NCBI RefSeq assembly: GCF_009796825.1
Contig: NZ_CP047030.1
Coordinates: 2,269,501-2,333,500, forward strand
DNA: 64,000 nt
Source of the DNA: Algibacter sp. L3A6
Lineage (GTDB): Bacteria > Bacteroidota > Bacteroidia > Flavobacteriales > Flavobacteriaceae
Direction: 5' to 3'
A program made the position numbers and the translations under genes. Shown one piece after another: positions 50,100 to 58,513 of this stretch. Every line of letters starts with the position of its first letter. Position 1 is the first letter of the stretch. The notes beneath the pieces were generated by a model. It had not been told where the DNA came from. It saw nothing but the letters and a program-made list of their open reading frames with translations, and ran no database searches.

Positions 50100-50193
50100 G
50101 AAATTATTAACAAGTATCAATACGGGAGATCAACGATTATCGAAGGATAAGATTAAGACCTTAATTCATAATCACTCTTAAAATCAATTTATT
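50100..50193 (+). promoter_or_regulatory. leader of rpsD, possible S4 autoregulatory region
   Basis: About 94 nt of leader with the purine-rich stretch ACGGGAGATCAACGATTATCGAAGGATAAG. GATTA/TAATC-type pairings are possible but I cannot settle one fold. S4 commonly represses its own operon, and I recall an S4 leader motif described for flavobacteria; that link is unverified. Confidence 0.35.
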
Positions 50194-50799
50194 ATGGCAA
50201 GATATACTGGTCCTAAAACTAAAATAGCTCGTAAATTTGGCGAGGCAATTTTTGGAGAAGATAAATCTTTTGAAAAAAGAAATTATCCTCCAGGACAACA
50301 CGGAAACGCTAGACGTCGTGGAAAAAAATCTGAATACGCAATCCAGTTAATGGAAAAACAAAAAGCTAAATATACTTACGGTATTTTAGAGCGTCAATTT
50401 AGAGGTTTATTTAAGAAAGCAAGAGCTGCTCAAGGTATTACGGGTGAAGTTTTATTACAACTTTGCGAGTCTAGATTAGACAACGTGGTATTTAGAATGG
50501 GGATTGCTCCAACAAGAAGTGGTGCTAGACAATTAGTATCTCACAGACACATTACAGTTAATGGTGAATTGGTAAACATACCTTCTTACTCATTAAAAGC
50601 TGGAGATGTTGTTGCTGTTAGAGAAAAATCTAAATCACTTGAAGCGATCGATAGATCTCTTTCAAACTCAAGTCAAGTATTCGAATGGATTACTTGGAAT
50701 ACTGCTACTATGCAAGGTACTTACGTTTCTGTTCCTGCTAGAATTCAGATTCCAGAAAACATCAATGAGCAATTCATCGTCGAATTATACTCTAAATAA
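50194..50799 (+). CDS. rpsD: 30S ribosomal protein S4
   Basis: 201 residues. S4 nucleates 30S assembly and binds at the five-way junction of 16S rRNA. GPKTKIARKFGEAIF and YPPGQHGNARRRGKKSEYA are in the N-domain, without the zinc-binding Cys set of some bacteria. The S4 domain LCESRLDNVVFRMGIAPTRS and RQLVSHRHITVNG follow. First gene of the rpsD-rpoA-rplQ unit. Confidence 0.98.
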   Translation: MARYTGPKTKIARKFGEAIFGEDKSFEKRNYPPGQHGNARRRGKKSEYAIQLMEKQKAKYTYGILERQFRGLFKKARAAQGITGEVLLQLCESRLDNVVFRMGIAPTRSGARQLVSHRHITVNGELVNIPSYSLKAGDVVAVREKSKSLEAIDRSLSNSSQVFEWITWNTATMQGTYVSVPARIQIPENINEQFIVELYSK

Positions 50800-50893
50800 T
50801 AATTAATTATATTGGTATTTGGCCAAAGGATTTATTAGTCTTCTTCATACTTTTAAATCGCGCAACTAAGTAACAATTAAAACGAAGAACAAT

Positions 50894-51886
50894 ATGGCAG
50901 TATTTAATTTTCAGAAACCTGACAAAGTAATCATGATTGATTCTACTGATTTCGAAGGTAAATTCGAATTCAGACCATTAGAACCAGGTTACGGTCTAAC
51001 AGTAGGCAATGCACTAAGAAGAGTTTTATTATCTTCTTTAGAAGGTTTTGCTATCACATCTGTTAGAATAGAAGGTGTAGATCATGAGTTTTCAGCAATT
51101 GCTGGAGTAGTGGAAGATGTAACAGAAATCATCTTAAACTTAAAACAAGCTCGTTTTAAAAGACAAATTGAAGATATTGATAACGAGTCTATCTCTATTT
51201 CAATTTCTGGTCAAGATAAAATTACAGCTGGTGATTTTCAGAAGTTTATTTCTGGTTTTCAAGTATTAAATACAGAGTTAGTTATCTGTAACTTAGATCC
51301 AAAAGTTAATTTCAATATGGAAATTACAATTGAAAAAGGTAGAGGATATGTTCCTGCTGAAGAAAATAAGAAAGCTTCTGCACCAATTGGAACTATTTTT
51401 ACTGATTCAATTTACACACCAATAAAGAATGTTAAGTATAGTATTGAAAACTATCGTGTTGAACAAAAAACTGATTATGAAAAATTAGTTTTCGAAATCA
51501 TCACCGATGGATCAATTACTCCACAAGACGCTTTAACGGAAGGCGCTAAAACGTTAATTCACCACTTCATGTTATTCTCTGATGAGCGTATCACATTAGA
51601 AGCTGATGAAATTGCACAAACTGAAACTTATGATGAAGAATCTCTTCACATGCGTCAGTTACTTAAAACTAAGTTAATCGATATGGATTTATCGGTACGT
51701 GCTCTTAATTGTTTAAAAGCTGCTGAAGTAGATACTTTAGGTGATTTAGTATCTTTCAATAAAAATGATTTAATGAAATTCAGAAACTTCGGTAAGAAGT
51801 CTTTAACTGAGCTAGAAGAGCTTGTAAATGTTAAAGGTTTAAACTTCGGAATGGACTTAAGTAAATATAAATTAGATAAAGATTAA
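50894..51886 (+). CDS. rpoA: RNA polymerase alpha subunit
   Basis: 330 residues. The N-domain, which dimerises and nucleates the polymerase, has FEFRPLEPGYGLTVGNALRR and LLSSLEGFAITSVRIEG. The linker follows EADEIAQTE, and the C-domain has MDLSVRALNCLKAAEVDTLG and MKFRNFGKKSLTELEELV for UP-element DNA and activators. Standard place between rpsD and rplQ. Confidence 0.98.
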   Translation: MAVFNFQKPDKVIMIDSTDFEGKFEFRPLEPGYGLTVGNALRRVLLSSLEGFAITSVRIEGVDHEFSAIAGVVEDVTEIILNLKQARFKRQIEDIDNESISISISGQDKITAGDFQKFISGFQVLNTELVICNLDPKVNFNMEITIEKGRGYVPAEENKKASAPIGTIFTDSIYTPIKNVKYSIENYRVEQKTDYEKLVFEIITDGSITPQDALTEGAKTLIHHFMLFSDERITLEADEIAQTETYDEESLHMRQLLKTKLIDMDLSVRALNCLKAAEVDTLGDLVSFNKNDLMKFRNFGKKSLTELEELVNVKGLNFGMDLSKYKLDKD

Positions 51887-51944
51887 TTAATCATATTTTG
51901 CTCCTCGATGTCGAGTTTAGTAGCAAGATGATAACACAAATGTC

Positions 51945-52415
51945 ATGAGACACGGAAAAAAAATAAACCACTTAGGTAGAAAAACTGCCCACAGAAAATC
52001 AATGTTAGCTAATATGGCTTGTTCTTTAATAGAACACAAACGTATTAACACAACGGTTGCAAAAGCAAAAGCTTTAAAGCAATTTGTTGAACCAATGATT
52101 ACTAAGTCTAAAGAAGATACAACACATAACAGACGTATTGTGATGTCTCGTTTAAGACAAAAGGATGCTGTAGCAGAATTATTTAGAGATGTTGCTGCGA
52201 AAATCGGTGACAGACCAGGTGGATATACAAGAATTATCAAACTTGGAAATCGTTTAGGTGATAATGCTGATATGGCAATGATAGAACTTGTTGATTACAA
52301 CGAGATTTACAATGCTGATAAAGCTAAGAAGAAAACAACAAGAAGAAGTAGAAGAGGTGGTTCTAAGCCAGAAGCTGCTCCTGTTGAGACTAAAGCATCA
52401 AACGAAGAAGAATAA
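51945..52415 (+). CDS. rplQ: 50S ribosomal protein L17
   Basis: 156 residues. The conserved core is RHGKKINHLGRKTAHRKSM and NMACSLIEHKRINTTVAKAK. A C-terminal extension rich in Lys, Arg, then Ala/Glu (KKKTTRRSRRGGSKPEAAP) exceeds the E. coli length by roughly 30 residues and is probably disordered. Last gene of the ribosomal cluster, closed by a strong terminator. Confidence 0.97.
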   Translation: MRHGKKINHLGRKTAHRKSMLANMACSLIEHKRINTTVAKAKALKQFVEPMITKSKEDTTHNRRIVMSRLRQKDAVAELFRDVAAKIGDRPGGYTRIIKLGNRLGDNADMAMIELVDYNEIYNADKAKKKTTRRSRRGGSKPEAAPVETKASNEEE

Positions 52416-52439
52416 ATGTTAATAAGCATTTAATATATT

Positions 52440-52472
52440 AAGGATAAACTATTTTAGTTTATCCTTTTTTTT
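52440..52472 (+). terminator. terminator after rplQ
   Basis: AAGGATAAACTA, TTT, TAGTTTATCCTT, then T-run. It ends the ribosomal cluster before carA. Confidence 0.93.
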
Positions 52473-52525
52473 GCGCAAATTTGTAAAACTTTTGTTCCTT
52501 ATGTAAGGAATTTTATCTCAACTAT

Positions 52526-53632
52526 ATGAAATATCAAAAAAGACAAAAAGCCATCATCTTATTAGCCGATGGTACCATTTTTTACGGTAAAGCAGTAGCA
52601 AACAAGCAAGGCACTGCATTTGGAGAAGTATGTTTTAATACTGGAATGACCGGTTATCAAGAAATTTTTACCGATCCATCGTATTACGGTCAATTAATGG
52701 TTGCCACCAATGCACATATTGGTAATTATGGTACTAATGACAATGAAGTGGAGTCCGATTCTATTAAAATAGCAGGACTTATTGTTAAAAACTTTAGTTA
52801 TGAGTATTCAAGAGAAGACTCTGATGGTTCGTTAGAAGAGTTTTTAGAGAAGAATAATCTATTAGCTATTTCTGATGTTGACACACGTGCTTTAGTAAGT
52901 TATATTCGTGACAACGGAGCTATGAATGCTGTTATTTCTACCGAAGTGGATAATGTTGAAGGTTTAAAGAAGCAATTGGCAGAGCAGCCTAATATGGAGG
53001 GTTTAGAGTTAGCTTCTAAAGTATCAACAAAAGAACCTTATTTCTTCGGAGATGAAAATGCAACTTATAAAGTAGCTGCCTTGGATATTGGTATCAAAAA
53101 GAATATCCTTAGAAATATAGCTAAGAGAGATGCTTACATAAAAGTTTTTCCTTACAATGCTAAGTTTGAGGAATTGGAAGCCTTTAACCCTGATGGTTAC
53201 TTCTTGTCTAATGGACCTGGTGATCCAGAACCATTAGTAGAAGCTCAAGAAGTAGCTAAAGAAATTATAAAAAGAGACTTACCTTTATTTGGTATTTGTC
53301 TTGGACACCAAGTCATTGCTTTGGCAAATGGTGTCTCTACTTATAAAATGCATAACGGACACAGAGGTATTAATCATCCTGTAAAGAATTTAAAAACTGG
53401 TAAAGGTGAAGTTACATCTCAAAATCATGGTTTCGCCGTGAATAGGGAAGAAGCTGAAGCAAATGCTGATTTAGAAATTACACACTTACATTTAAATGAT
53501 GATACAGTTGCTGGTTTAGCAATGAAAAATAAAAACTGTTTTTCTGTACAATACCATCCTGAGGCAAGTCCTGGACCACACGATTCAGATTATCTTTTCG
53601 ATCAATTTATCGAAAACATTAAGAATAAATAA
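52526..53632 (+). CDS. carA: carbamoyl phosphate synthase small subunit
   Basis: 368 residues. It hydrolyses glutamine and passes ammonia to CarB to make carbamoyl phosphate for arginine and pyrimidines. The N-domain has FNTGMTGYQEIFTDPSYYGQ. The class I amidotransferase domain has the nucleophile Cys in GICLGHQ and the His/Glu pair in YHPEASPGPHD. carB is not adjacent. The position right behind rplQ is common in flavobacteria. Confidence 0.97.
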   Translation: MKYQKRQKAIILLADGTIFYGKAVANKQGTAFGEVCFNTGMTGYQEIFTDPSYYGQLMVATNAHIGNYGTNDNEVESDSIKIAGLIVKNFSYEYSREDSDGSLEEFLEKNNLLAISDVDTRALVSYIRDNGAMNAVISTEVDNVEGLKKQLAEQPNMEGLELASKVSTKEPYFFGDENATYKVAALDIGIKKNILRNIAKRDAYIKVFPYNAKFEELEAFNPDGYFLSNGPGDPEPLVEAQEVAKEIIKRDLPLFGICLGHQVIALANGVSTYKMHNGHRGINHPVKNLKTGKGEVTSQNHGFAVNREEAEANADLEITHLHLNDDTVAGLAMKNKNCFSVQYHPEASPGPHDSDYLFDQFIENIKNK

Positions 53633-53638
53633 CAACAA

Positions 53639-53680
53639 GAAACCTCAAATAGTCAACCGATTATTTGGGGTTTTCTTTTA
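53639..53680 (+). terminator. terminator after carA
   Basis: AACCTCAAATA and TATTTGGGGTT (one G-T pair) around a 10-nt loop, then TTTCTTTT. Confidence 0.75.
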
Positions 53681-53748
53681 CTAAAACGTTGTAGATATGT
53701 TTTTACAAATTTCTTCTAAAACATATAAAAAATAACAAGATTTAACCG

Positions 53749-53756
53749 TAAATTTG
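53749..53756 (+). promoter_or_regulatory. -7 promoter element of eno
   Basis: TAAATTTG 31 bp before the eno start codon. No good -33 element at 19 bp. Confidence 0.5.
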
Positions 53757-53787
53757 AAATAATTAAAAGATTAAAATAAACAAAATT

Positions 53788-55080
53788 ATGAGCATAATAA
53801 TTAATATTCACGCTAGACAAATTTTAGATTCTAGAGGAAATCCTACTGTTGAAGTAGATGTTGTAACAGAAAATGATGTTTTAGGGAGAGCTGCTGTACC
53901 ATCAGGAGCGTCAACAGGAGAACATGAAGCTGTTGAGTTAAGAGATGGTGGTGATGCTTACATGGGCAAAGGTGTTTTAAAAGCCGTTGACAATGTAAAT
54001 TCTATTATTGCTCAAGAATTATTAGGTGTTTCTGTATTTGAACAAAATCTAATCGATAAGATTATGATTGAGTTAGACGGAACTCCAAACAAATCTAAAT
54101 TAGGAGCCAATGCCATTTTAGGTGTGTCTTTAGCAGTAGCTAAAGCTGCAGCTGGAGAGTTAGGTTTACCATTATACCGTTACGTAGGTGGTGTTTCTGC
54201 TAATACGTTACCATTACCAATGATGAACATTATTAATGGTGGTTCTCATAGTGATGCTCCAATTGCATTTCAAGAATTTATGATTATGCCTGTAAAAGCT
54301 AAAAACTTTACACACGCTATGCAAATGGGAACGGAAATTTTCCATAACCTTAAAAAAGTGTTGCATGACAGAGGTTTAAGTACTGCTGTTGGTGATGAAG
54401 GTGGTTTTGCTCCAAACTTAGCGGGTGGGACAGAAGATGCTCTAGAAACTATTGCAAAAGCTGTTGAAAACGCTGGTTACAAATATGGCGAAGAAGTAAA
54501 AATCGCGTTAGACTGTGCTTCTGCAGAATTTTTTGAAAATGGTGTTTACGATTATAAAAAGTTCGAAGGTGATTCAGGAGTTGTAAGAACTTCTAAAGAA
54601 CAAGCAGAATATTTAGCTGAATTAGTATCTAAATATCCAATTATCTCTATTGAAGATGGTATGGATGAAAACGATTGGGAAGGTTGGAAATACTTAACTG
54701 AATTAGTTGGTGATAAAGTTCAATTAGTTGGTGATGATTTATTTGTAACTAATGTAGAGCGTTTATCTCGTGGTATTAAAGAAGGTATTGCAAATTCAAT
54801 TTTAATTAAAGTAAACCAAATTGGAACTTTAACTGAAACTATTGCAGCTGTAAATATGGCACACAATGCTGGTTACACTTCTGTAATGTCTCACCGTTCT
54901 GGTGAAACTGAAGATAACACTATTGCAGATTTAGCAGTAGCATTAAATACAGGGCAAATTAAAACAGGATCTGCGTCTCGTAGTGATCGTATGGCTAAAT
55001 ACAACCAATTACTTCGTATTGAAGAAGAGTTAGGTGAAGTAGCTTATTTTCCTCAAGAAAATGCATTCAAAATAAAGTAA
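53788..55080 (+). CDS. eno: enolase
   Basis: 430 residues. It converts 2-phosphoglycerate to phosphoenolpyruvate in glycolysis and gluconeogenesis. ARQILDSRGNPTVEVDV, GAVPSGASTG-like AAVPSGASTGEHEAVELRDG, the catalytic GDEGGFAPNL, magnesium ligands in SIEDGMDENDWEGW and VGDDLFVTN, and the signature LIKVNQIGTLTET and MSHRSGETED are all present. Single-gene unit with its own terminator. Confidence 0.98.
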   Translation: MSIIINIHARQILDSRGNPTVEVDVVTENDVLGRAAVPSGASTGEHEAVELRDGGDAYMGKGVLKAVDNVNSIIAQELLGVSVFEQNLIDKIMIELDGTPNKSKLGANAILGVSLAVAKAAAGELGLPLYRYVGGVSANTLPLPMMNIINGGSHSDAPIAFQEFMIMPVKAKNFTHAMQMGTEIFHNLKKVLHDRGLSTAVGDEGGFAPNLAGGTEDALETIAKAVENAGYKYGEEVKIALDCASAEFFENGVYDYKKFEGDSGVVRTSKEQAEYLAELVSKYPIISIEDGMDENDWEGWKYLTELVGDKVQLVGDDLFVTNVERLSRGIKEGIANSILIKVNQIGTLTETIAAVNMAHNAGYTSVMSHRSGETEDNTIADLAVALNTGQIKTGSASRSDRMAKYNQLLRIEEELGEVAYFPQENAFKIK

Positions 55081-55102
55081 ACTTCATTTTAAGTTTATGA
55101 GT

Positions 55103-55137
55103 AAAAAGCGATTATTTTTTAATAATCGCTTTTTTAT
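55103..55137 (+). terminator. terminator after eno
   Basis: AAAAAGCGATTATT, TTTT, AATAATCGCTTTTTT: perfect 12-bp or longer stem. Confidence 0.93.
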
Positions 55138-55252
55138 TTCCTATACATGTTAATAATTCTTAAATCGACGAAATCGTTTGCGATATTCTCAAATAAATAA
55201 ATAGATATTTCGTAAATTAGCGCAACTTAAATTAAAACTTTTTAAAAAAATT

Positions 55253-56539
55253 ATGTCAGATAAAGCTATACTAGAAATAAACGGCAAAAAACACGAGTTC
55301 CCGTTAGTAACAGGAACAGAAAATGAAGTAGCCATGGATATTAAAACGCTTAGAAGCGTTACTGGTGGTGTAACAACAATAGACCCAGGTTATAAAAATA
55401 CAGGATCGTGTGAAAGTGCTATTACATTTTTAGATGGTGAAAAAGGTATTTTAAGATATAGAGGGTATTCTATCGAAGAGTTAGCTGAAAAAGCAGACTT
55501 CTTAGAAGTTGCATTTCTTTTAATCTTTGGAGAGCTTCCAAACAAAGCTCAACTTGATAAGTTTCATGATGATATCAAGAAAAACTCTATAGTTGACGAG
55601 GATGTTCATAAAATTTTAGATGCATTCCCTAAATCAGCACACCCAATGGGCGTGTTATCATCTTTAACAAGTGCGTTAACAGCTTTTAATCCAAGTTGTG
55701 TTAATGTAGATTCTGAAGAAGACATGTACCAATCTGTTGTACGTCTTTTAGGTAAATTCCCTGTGTTAGTAGCATGGACAATGCGTAAAAAGAGTGGATT
55801 ACCACTTGATTATGGAGATAAAAATTTAGGTTATGTTGAAAACATCTTAAAAATGATGTTTAAAGAACCAAACGAGGAGTATACTCAAAGTAAAATTTTA
55901 GTAAACGCCTTAGATAAATTATTAATTTTACATGCAGATCACGAGCAAAACTGTTCTACATCTACAGTAAGAATTGTAGGTTCATCTCATGCCGGATTAT
56001 TTGCTTCGATTTCTGCTGGTATTTCTGCACTTTGGGGTCCACTTCACGGTGGTGCTAACCAAGCTGTTTTAGAAATGCTTGAAGGTATTAAAGCTGATGG
56101 TGGAGATACTAAAAAGTATATGGCAAAAGCTAAAGACAAGGAAGATCCTTTCCGTTTAATGGGCTTTGGTCACCGTGTTTATAAAAACTTCGATCCACGT
56201 GCAAAAATAATTAAAGTTGCTGCCGATGAAGTATTAGGAGATTTAGGTGTAGAAGATCCTATTTTAGATATTGCAAAAGGTCTTGAAAAAGAAGCTTTAG
56301 AAGATCCGTATTTTGTTGATAGAAAATTATACCCGAACGTAGATTTCTATTCAGGAATTATATACAGAGGTATGGGAATTCCAACAGATATGTTTACAGT
56401 AATGTTTGCATTAGGTCGTTTACCAGGTTGGATCGCTCAATGGCGTGAAATGCGTTTAAAGAAAGAACCAATTGGTCGTCCAAGACAATTATATGTAGGT
56501 GAAACTTTAAGAGGTTTTAAACCTTTAGAGGAAAGATAA
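55253..56539 (+). CDS. gltA: citrate synthase
   Basis: 428 residues, the size of hexameric NADH-sensitive (type II) enzymes. It condenses acetyl-CoA and oxaloacetate at the entry of the TCA cycle. HADHEQNCSTSTVRIVGSSH carries one catalytic His, GPLHGGANQAVLEML the second, and the signature GFGHRVYKNFDPRA is followed by the Asp region. An N-terminal beta domain (AILEINGKKHEFPLVTGTE) is typical of this type. Ends at a strong terminator. Confidence 0.97.
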   Translation: MSDKAILEINGKKHEFPLVTGTENEVAMDIKTLRSVTGGVTTIDPGYKNTGSCESAITFLDGEKGILRYRGYSIEELAEKADFLEVAFLLIFGELPNKAQLDKFHDDIKKNSIVDEDVHKILDAFPKSAHPMGVLSSLTSALTAFNPSCVNVDSEEDMYQSVVRLLGKFPVLVAWTMRKKSGLPLDYGDKNLGYVENILKMMFKEPNEEYTQSKILVNALDKLLILHADHEQNCSTSTVRIVGSSHAGLFASISAGISALWGPLHGGANQAVLEMLEGIKADGGDTKKYMAKAKDKEDPFRLMGFGHRVYKNFDPRAKIIKVAADEVLGDLGVEDPILDIAKGLEKEALEDPYFVDRKLYPNVDFYSGIIYRGMGIPTDMFTVMFALGRLPGWIAQWREMRLKKEPIGRPRQLYVGETLRGFKPLEER

Positions 56540-56562
56540 AATAGTCTTTTAAAAAAATAAAG

Positions 56563-56598
56563 AAAGGTCTATAACTTAATTGTTATAGACCTTTTTTA
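56563..56598 (+). terminator. terminator after gltA
   Basis: AAAGGTCTATAAC, a short loop, GTTATAGACCTTTTTT. It lies immediately before the next gene, whose start follows 11 bp later. Confidence 0.93.
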
Positions 56599-56608
56599 TA
56601 TTTACAAC

Positions 56609-57523
56609 ATGATAAAACTCAATGTTAAAAACGAAACATCTAGACTTCGCGCTGTTATTTTAGGAATAGCTAAAAGTAATGGTCCTGTGCCGGCTGCAGA
56701 AGATTGTTATGATCCCAAAAGTGTGGAGCATGTATTATCTGGTACTTACCCAAAAGAAGCTGATATGATTGCTGAAATGGATGCCGTTTTAGAGGTTTTT
56801 AAAAAGTATGATGTAAAAGTTTATCGACCAGAAGTTATTGAAAATTGTAATCAAATATTCTCTAGAGATATTGCTTTTGTAATTGAAGATAAAATAATAA
56901 GAGCTAATATTTTACCAGATAGAGAAGAAGAGGTAGAAGCTATTCAATATATCTGCGATCAAATAGATGTAAATAATAGAATTATTCTGCCAGAAGATTG
57001 CCATGTTGAAGGTGGTGATGTGATGCCGTGGAACGATTATATTTTTATTGGTACATATTCTGGTGAAGATTATCCAGACTTAATTACGGCGCGCACTAAT
57101 ATGGACGCTGTTATTGCCATACAAGAATTGTTTCCAGAAAAAACAGTAAAATCTTTTGAGCTTAGAAAATCAAATACTAATGCCAAAGAAAATGCGTTGC
57201 ATTTAGATTGCTGTTTTCAACCAATAGGAAAAGGAAAAGCTATCATTCATAAAAATGGTTTTTTAGTTGAAAAAGAATACCAATGGCTAGTCGATTTCTT
57301 CGGAAAAGATAACGTTTTTCAAATCACTAAAGATGAAATGTACCAGATGAATAGCAATGTTTTTTCAATTTCGGAAGATGTTATTATTTCAGAAAAAAAC
57401 TTCACACGTTTAAATACTTGGTTAAGGTCTGAAGGCTTCACTGTTGAAGAAGTACCTTATGCTGAAATAAGTAAACAAGAAGGTTTGTTGCGCTGTACAA
57501 CCATGCCTTTAATTCGAGATTAA
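56609..57523 (+). CDS. dimethylarginine dimethylaminohydrolase-like amidinohydrolase
   Basis: 304 residues. A five-bladed pentein fold of the guanidino-group-modifying superfamily: IFSRDIAFVI with the substrate-binding Asp, EGGDVMPWNDYIFIG, HLDCCFQPI with the catalytic His, and the catalytic Cys near the end in GLLRCTTMPLIRD. Members hydrolyse arginine or methylarginine side chains, releasing citrulline, or transfer amidino groups. The precise substrate is open. It is followed 51 bp later by the related CtlX gene, which suggests a joint arginine/citrulline pathway. Confidence 0.8.
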   Translation: MIKLNVKNETSRLRAVILGIAKSNGPVPAAEDCYDPKSVEHVLSGTYPKEADMIAEMDAVLEVFKKYDVKVYRPEVIENCNQIFSRDIAFVIEDKIIRANILPDREEEVEAIQYICDQIDVNNRIILPEDCHVEGGDVMPWNDYIFIGTYSGEDYPDLITARTNMDAVIAIQELFPEKTVKSFELRKSNTNAKENALHLDCCFQPIGKGKAIIHKNGFLVEKEYQWLVDFFGKDNVFQITKDEMYQMNSNVFSISEDVIISEKNFTRLNTWLRSEGFTVEEVPYAEISKQEGLLRCTTMPLIRD

Positions 57524-57574
57524 ATTTTCAACTATATATTTAATAATACTTTTGTAATACAATCGTAATACATT

Positions 57575-58510
57575 ATGCAACAAACAACAAATACTATTTT
57601 AATGATTCGTCCGGTTAATTTTAGGATGAATGAGCAAACGGCCGTAAATAATTATTACCAAAAGGATTTAGAAAATACTTTACCTAAAACGGTTAATGCA
57701 AAAGCTCAGCAGGAATTCGATATTTACGTTGATAAATTAAGAAACATTGGGGTAAACGTAATTGTGGTTAATGATACCGAGGATACCGATACGCCAGACT
57801 CTATTTTTCCTAATAATTGGGTGTCATTTCACGAAAACGGGAATGTTGGATTATATCCTATGTTTGCCGAAAACCGTCGTGTAGAGCGTCGTGAAGATAT
57901 TTTGGAAACTCTCGAAGAAAATGGATTTGTAATAAATAACGTTATAGATTATACAACAGCGGAAGATGAAGATGTTTTTTTAGAAGGAACTGGAAGTGTA
58001 ATTCTAGATCGTGTAAATCGTAAAGCTTATTGTGCGTTATCTCCAAGAGCCGACGAAGATTTATTTATAGAATTCTGCGAAGACTTTGAATTTTTTCCTG
58101 TTATTTTTAATGCGAATCAAACTGTTGAAGGAAATAGGAAAGCTATTTATCACACAAACGTAATGATGTGTGTTGGAGAAACTTTTGCGGTAATTTGTTT
58201 AAGCAGTATTGATGATAAAAAGGAACGCAAAAATGTGTTAAAGCATTTAAAAGAAGACGGAAAAACTATTATCGATATTACGGAAGATCAGGTTAATAAT
58301 TTTGCGGGCAATATGCTTCAGGTAAAAGGAAGTGATGATACTTCGTATTTAATAATGAGTCAGTCGGCTTATGATAGCTTAACAAAACAACAAATAAATA
58401 CTATAGAACAACATACTAAAATACTATCGAGTTCTTTAAGTACTATAGAATTTTGTGGTGGTGGTAGCGCTCGCTGTATGATGGCCGAAGTATTTCTACC
58501 AAAAGCTTAA
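57575..58510 (+). CDS. ctlX: citrulline utilization hydrolase, CtlX family
   Basis: 311 residues of the same superfamily. IRPVNFRMNEQTAVNNYYQ opens the protein, DTPDSIFPNNWVSFH carries the substrate Asp, EGTGSVILDR follows, and the catalytic Cys is in CGGGSARCMMAEVFLP at the very end. CtlX-type proteins are associated with citrulline use and often sit by arginine-catabolism genes. The product of the upstream DDAH-like enzyme would be a plausible substrate. It converges on the histidine kinase gene with only 3 bp between stop codons. Confidence 0.85.
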   Translation: MQQTTNTILMIRPVNFRMNEQTAVNNYYQKDLENTLPKTVNAKAQQEFDIYVDKLRNIGVNVIVVNDTEDTDTPDSIFPNNWVSFHENGNVGLYPMFAENRRVERREDILETLEENGFVINNVIDYTTAEDEDVFLEGTGSVILDRVNRKAYCALSPRADEDLFIEFCEDFEFFPVIFNANQTVEGNRKAIYHTNVMMCVGETFAVICLSSIDDKKERKNVLKHLKEDGKTIIDITEDQVNNFAGNMLQVKGSDDTSYLIMSQSAYDSLTKQQINTIEQHTKILSSSLSTIEFCGGGSARCMMAEVFLPKA

Positions 58511-58513
58511 AGT

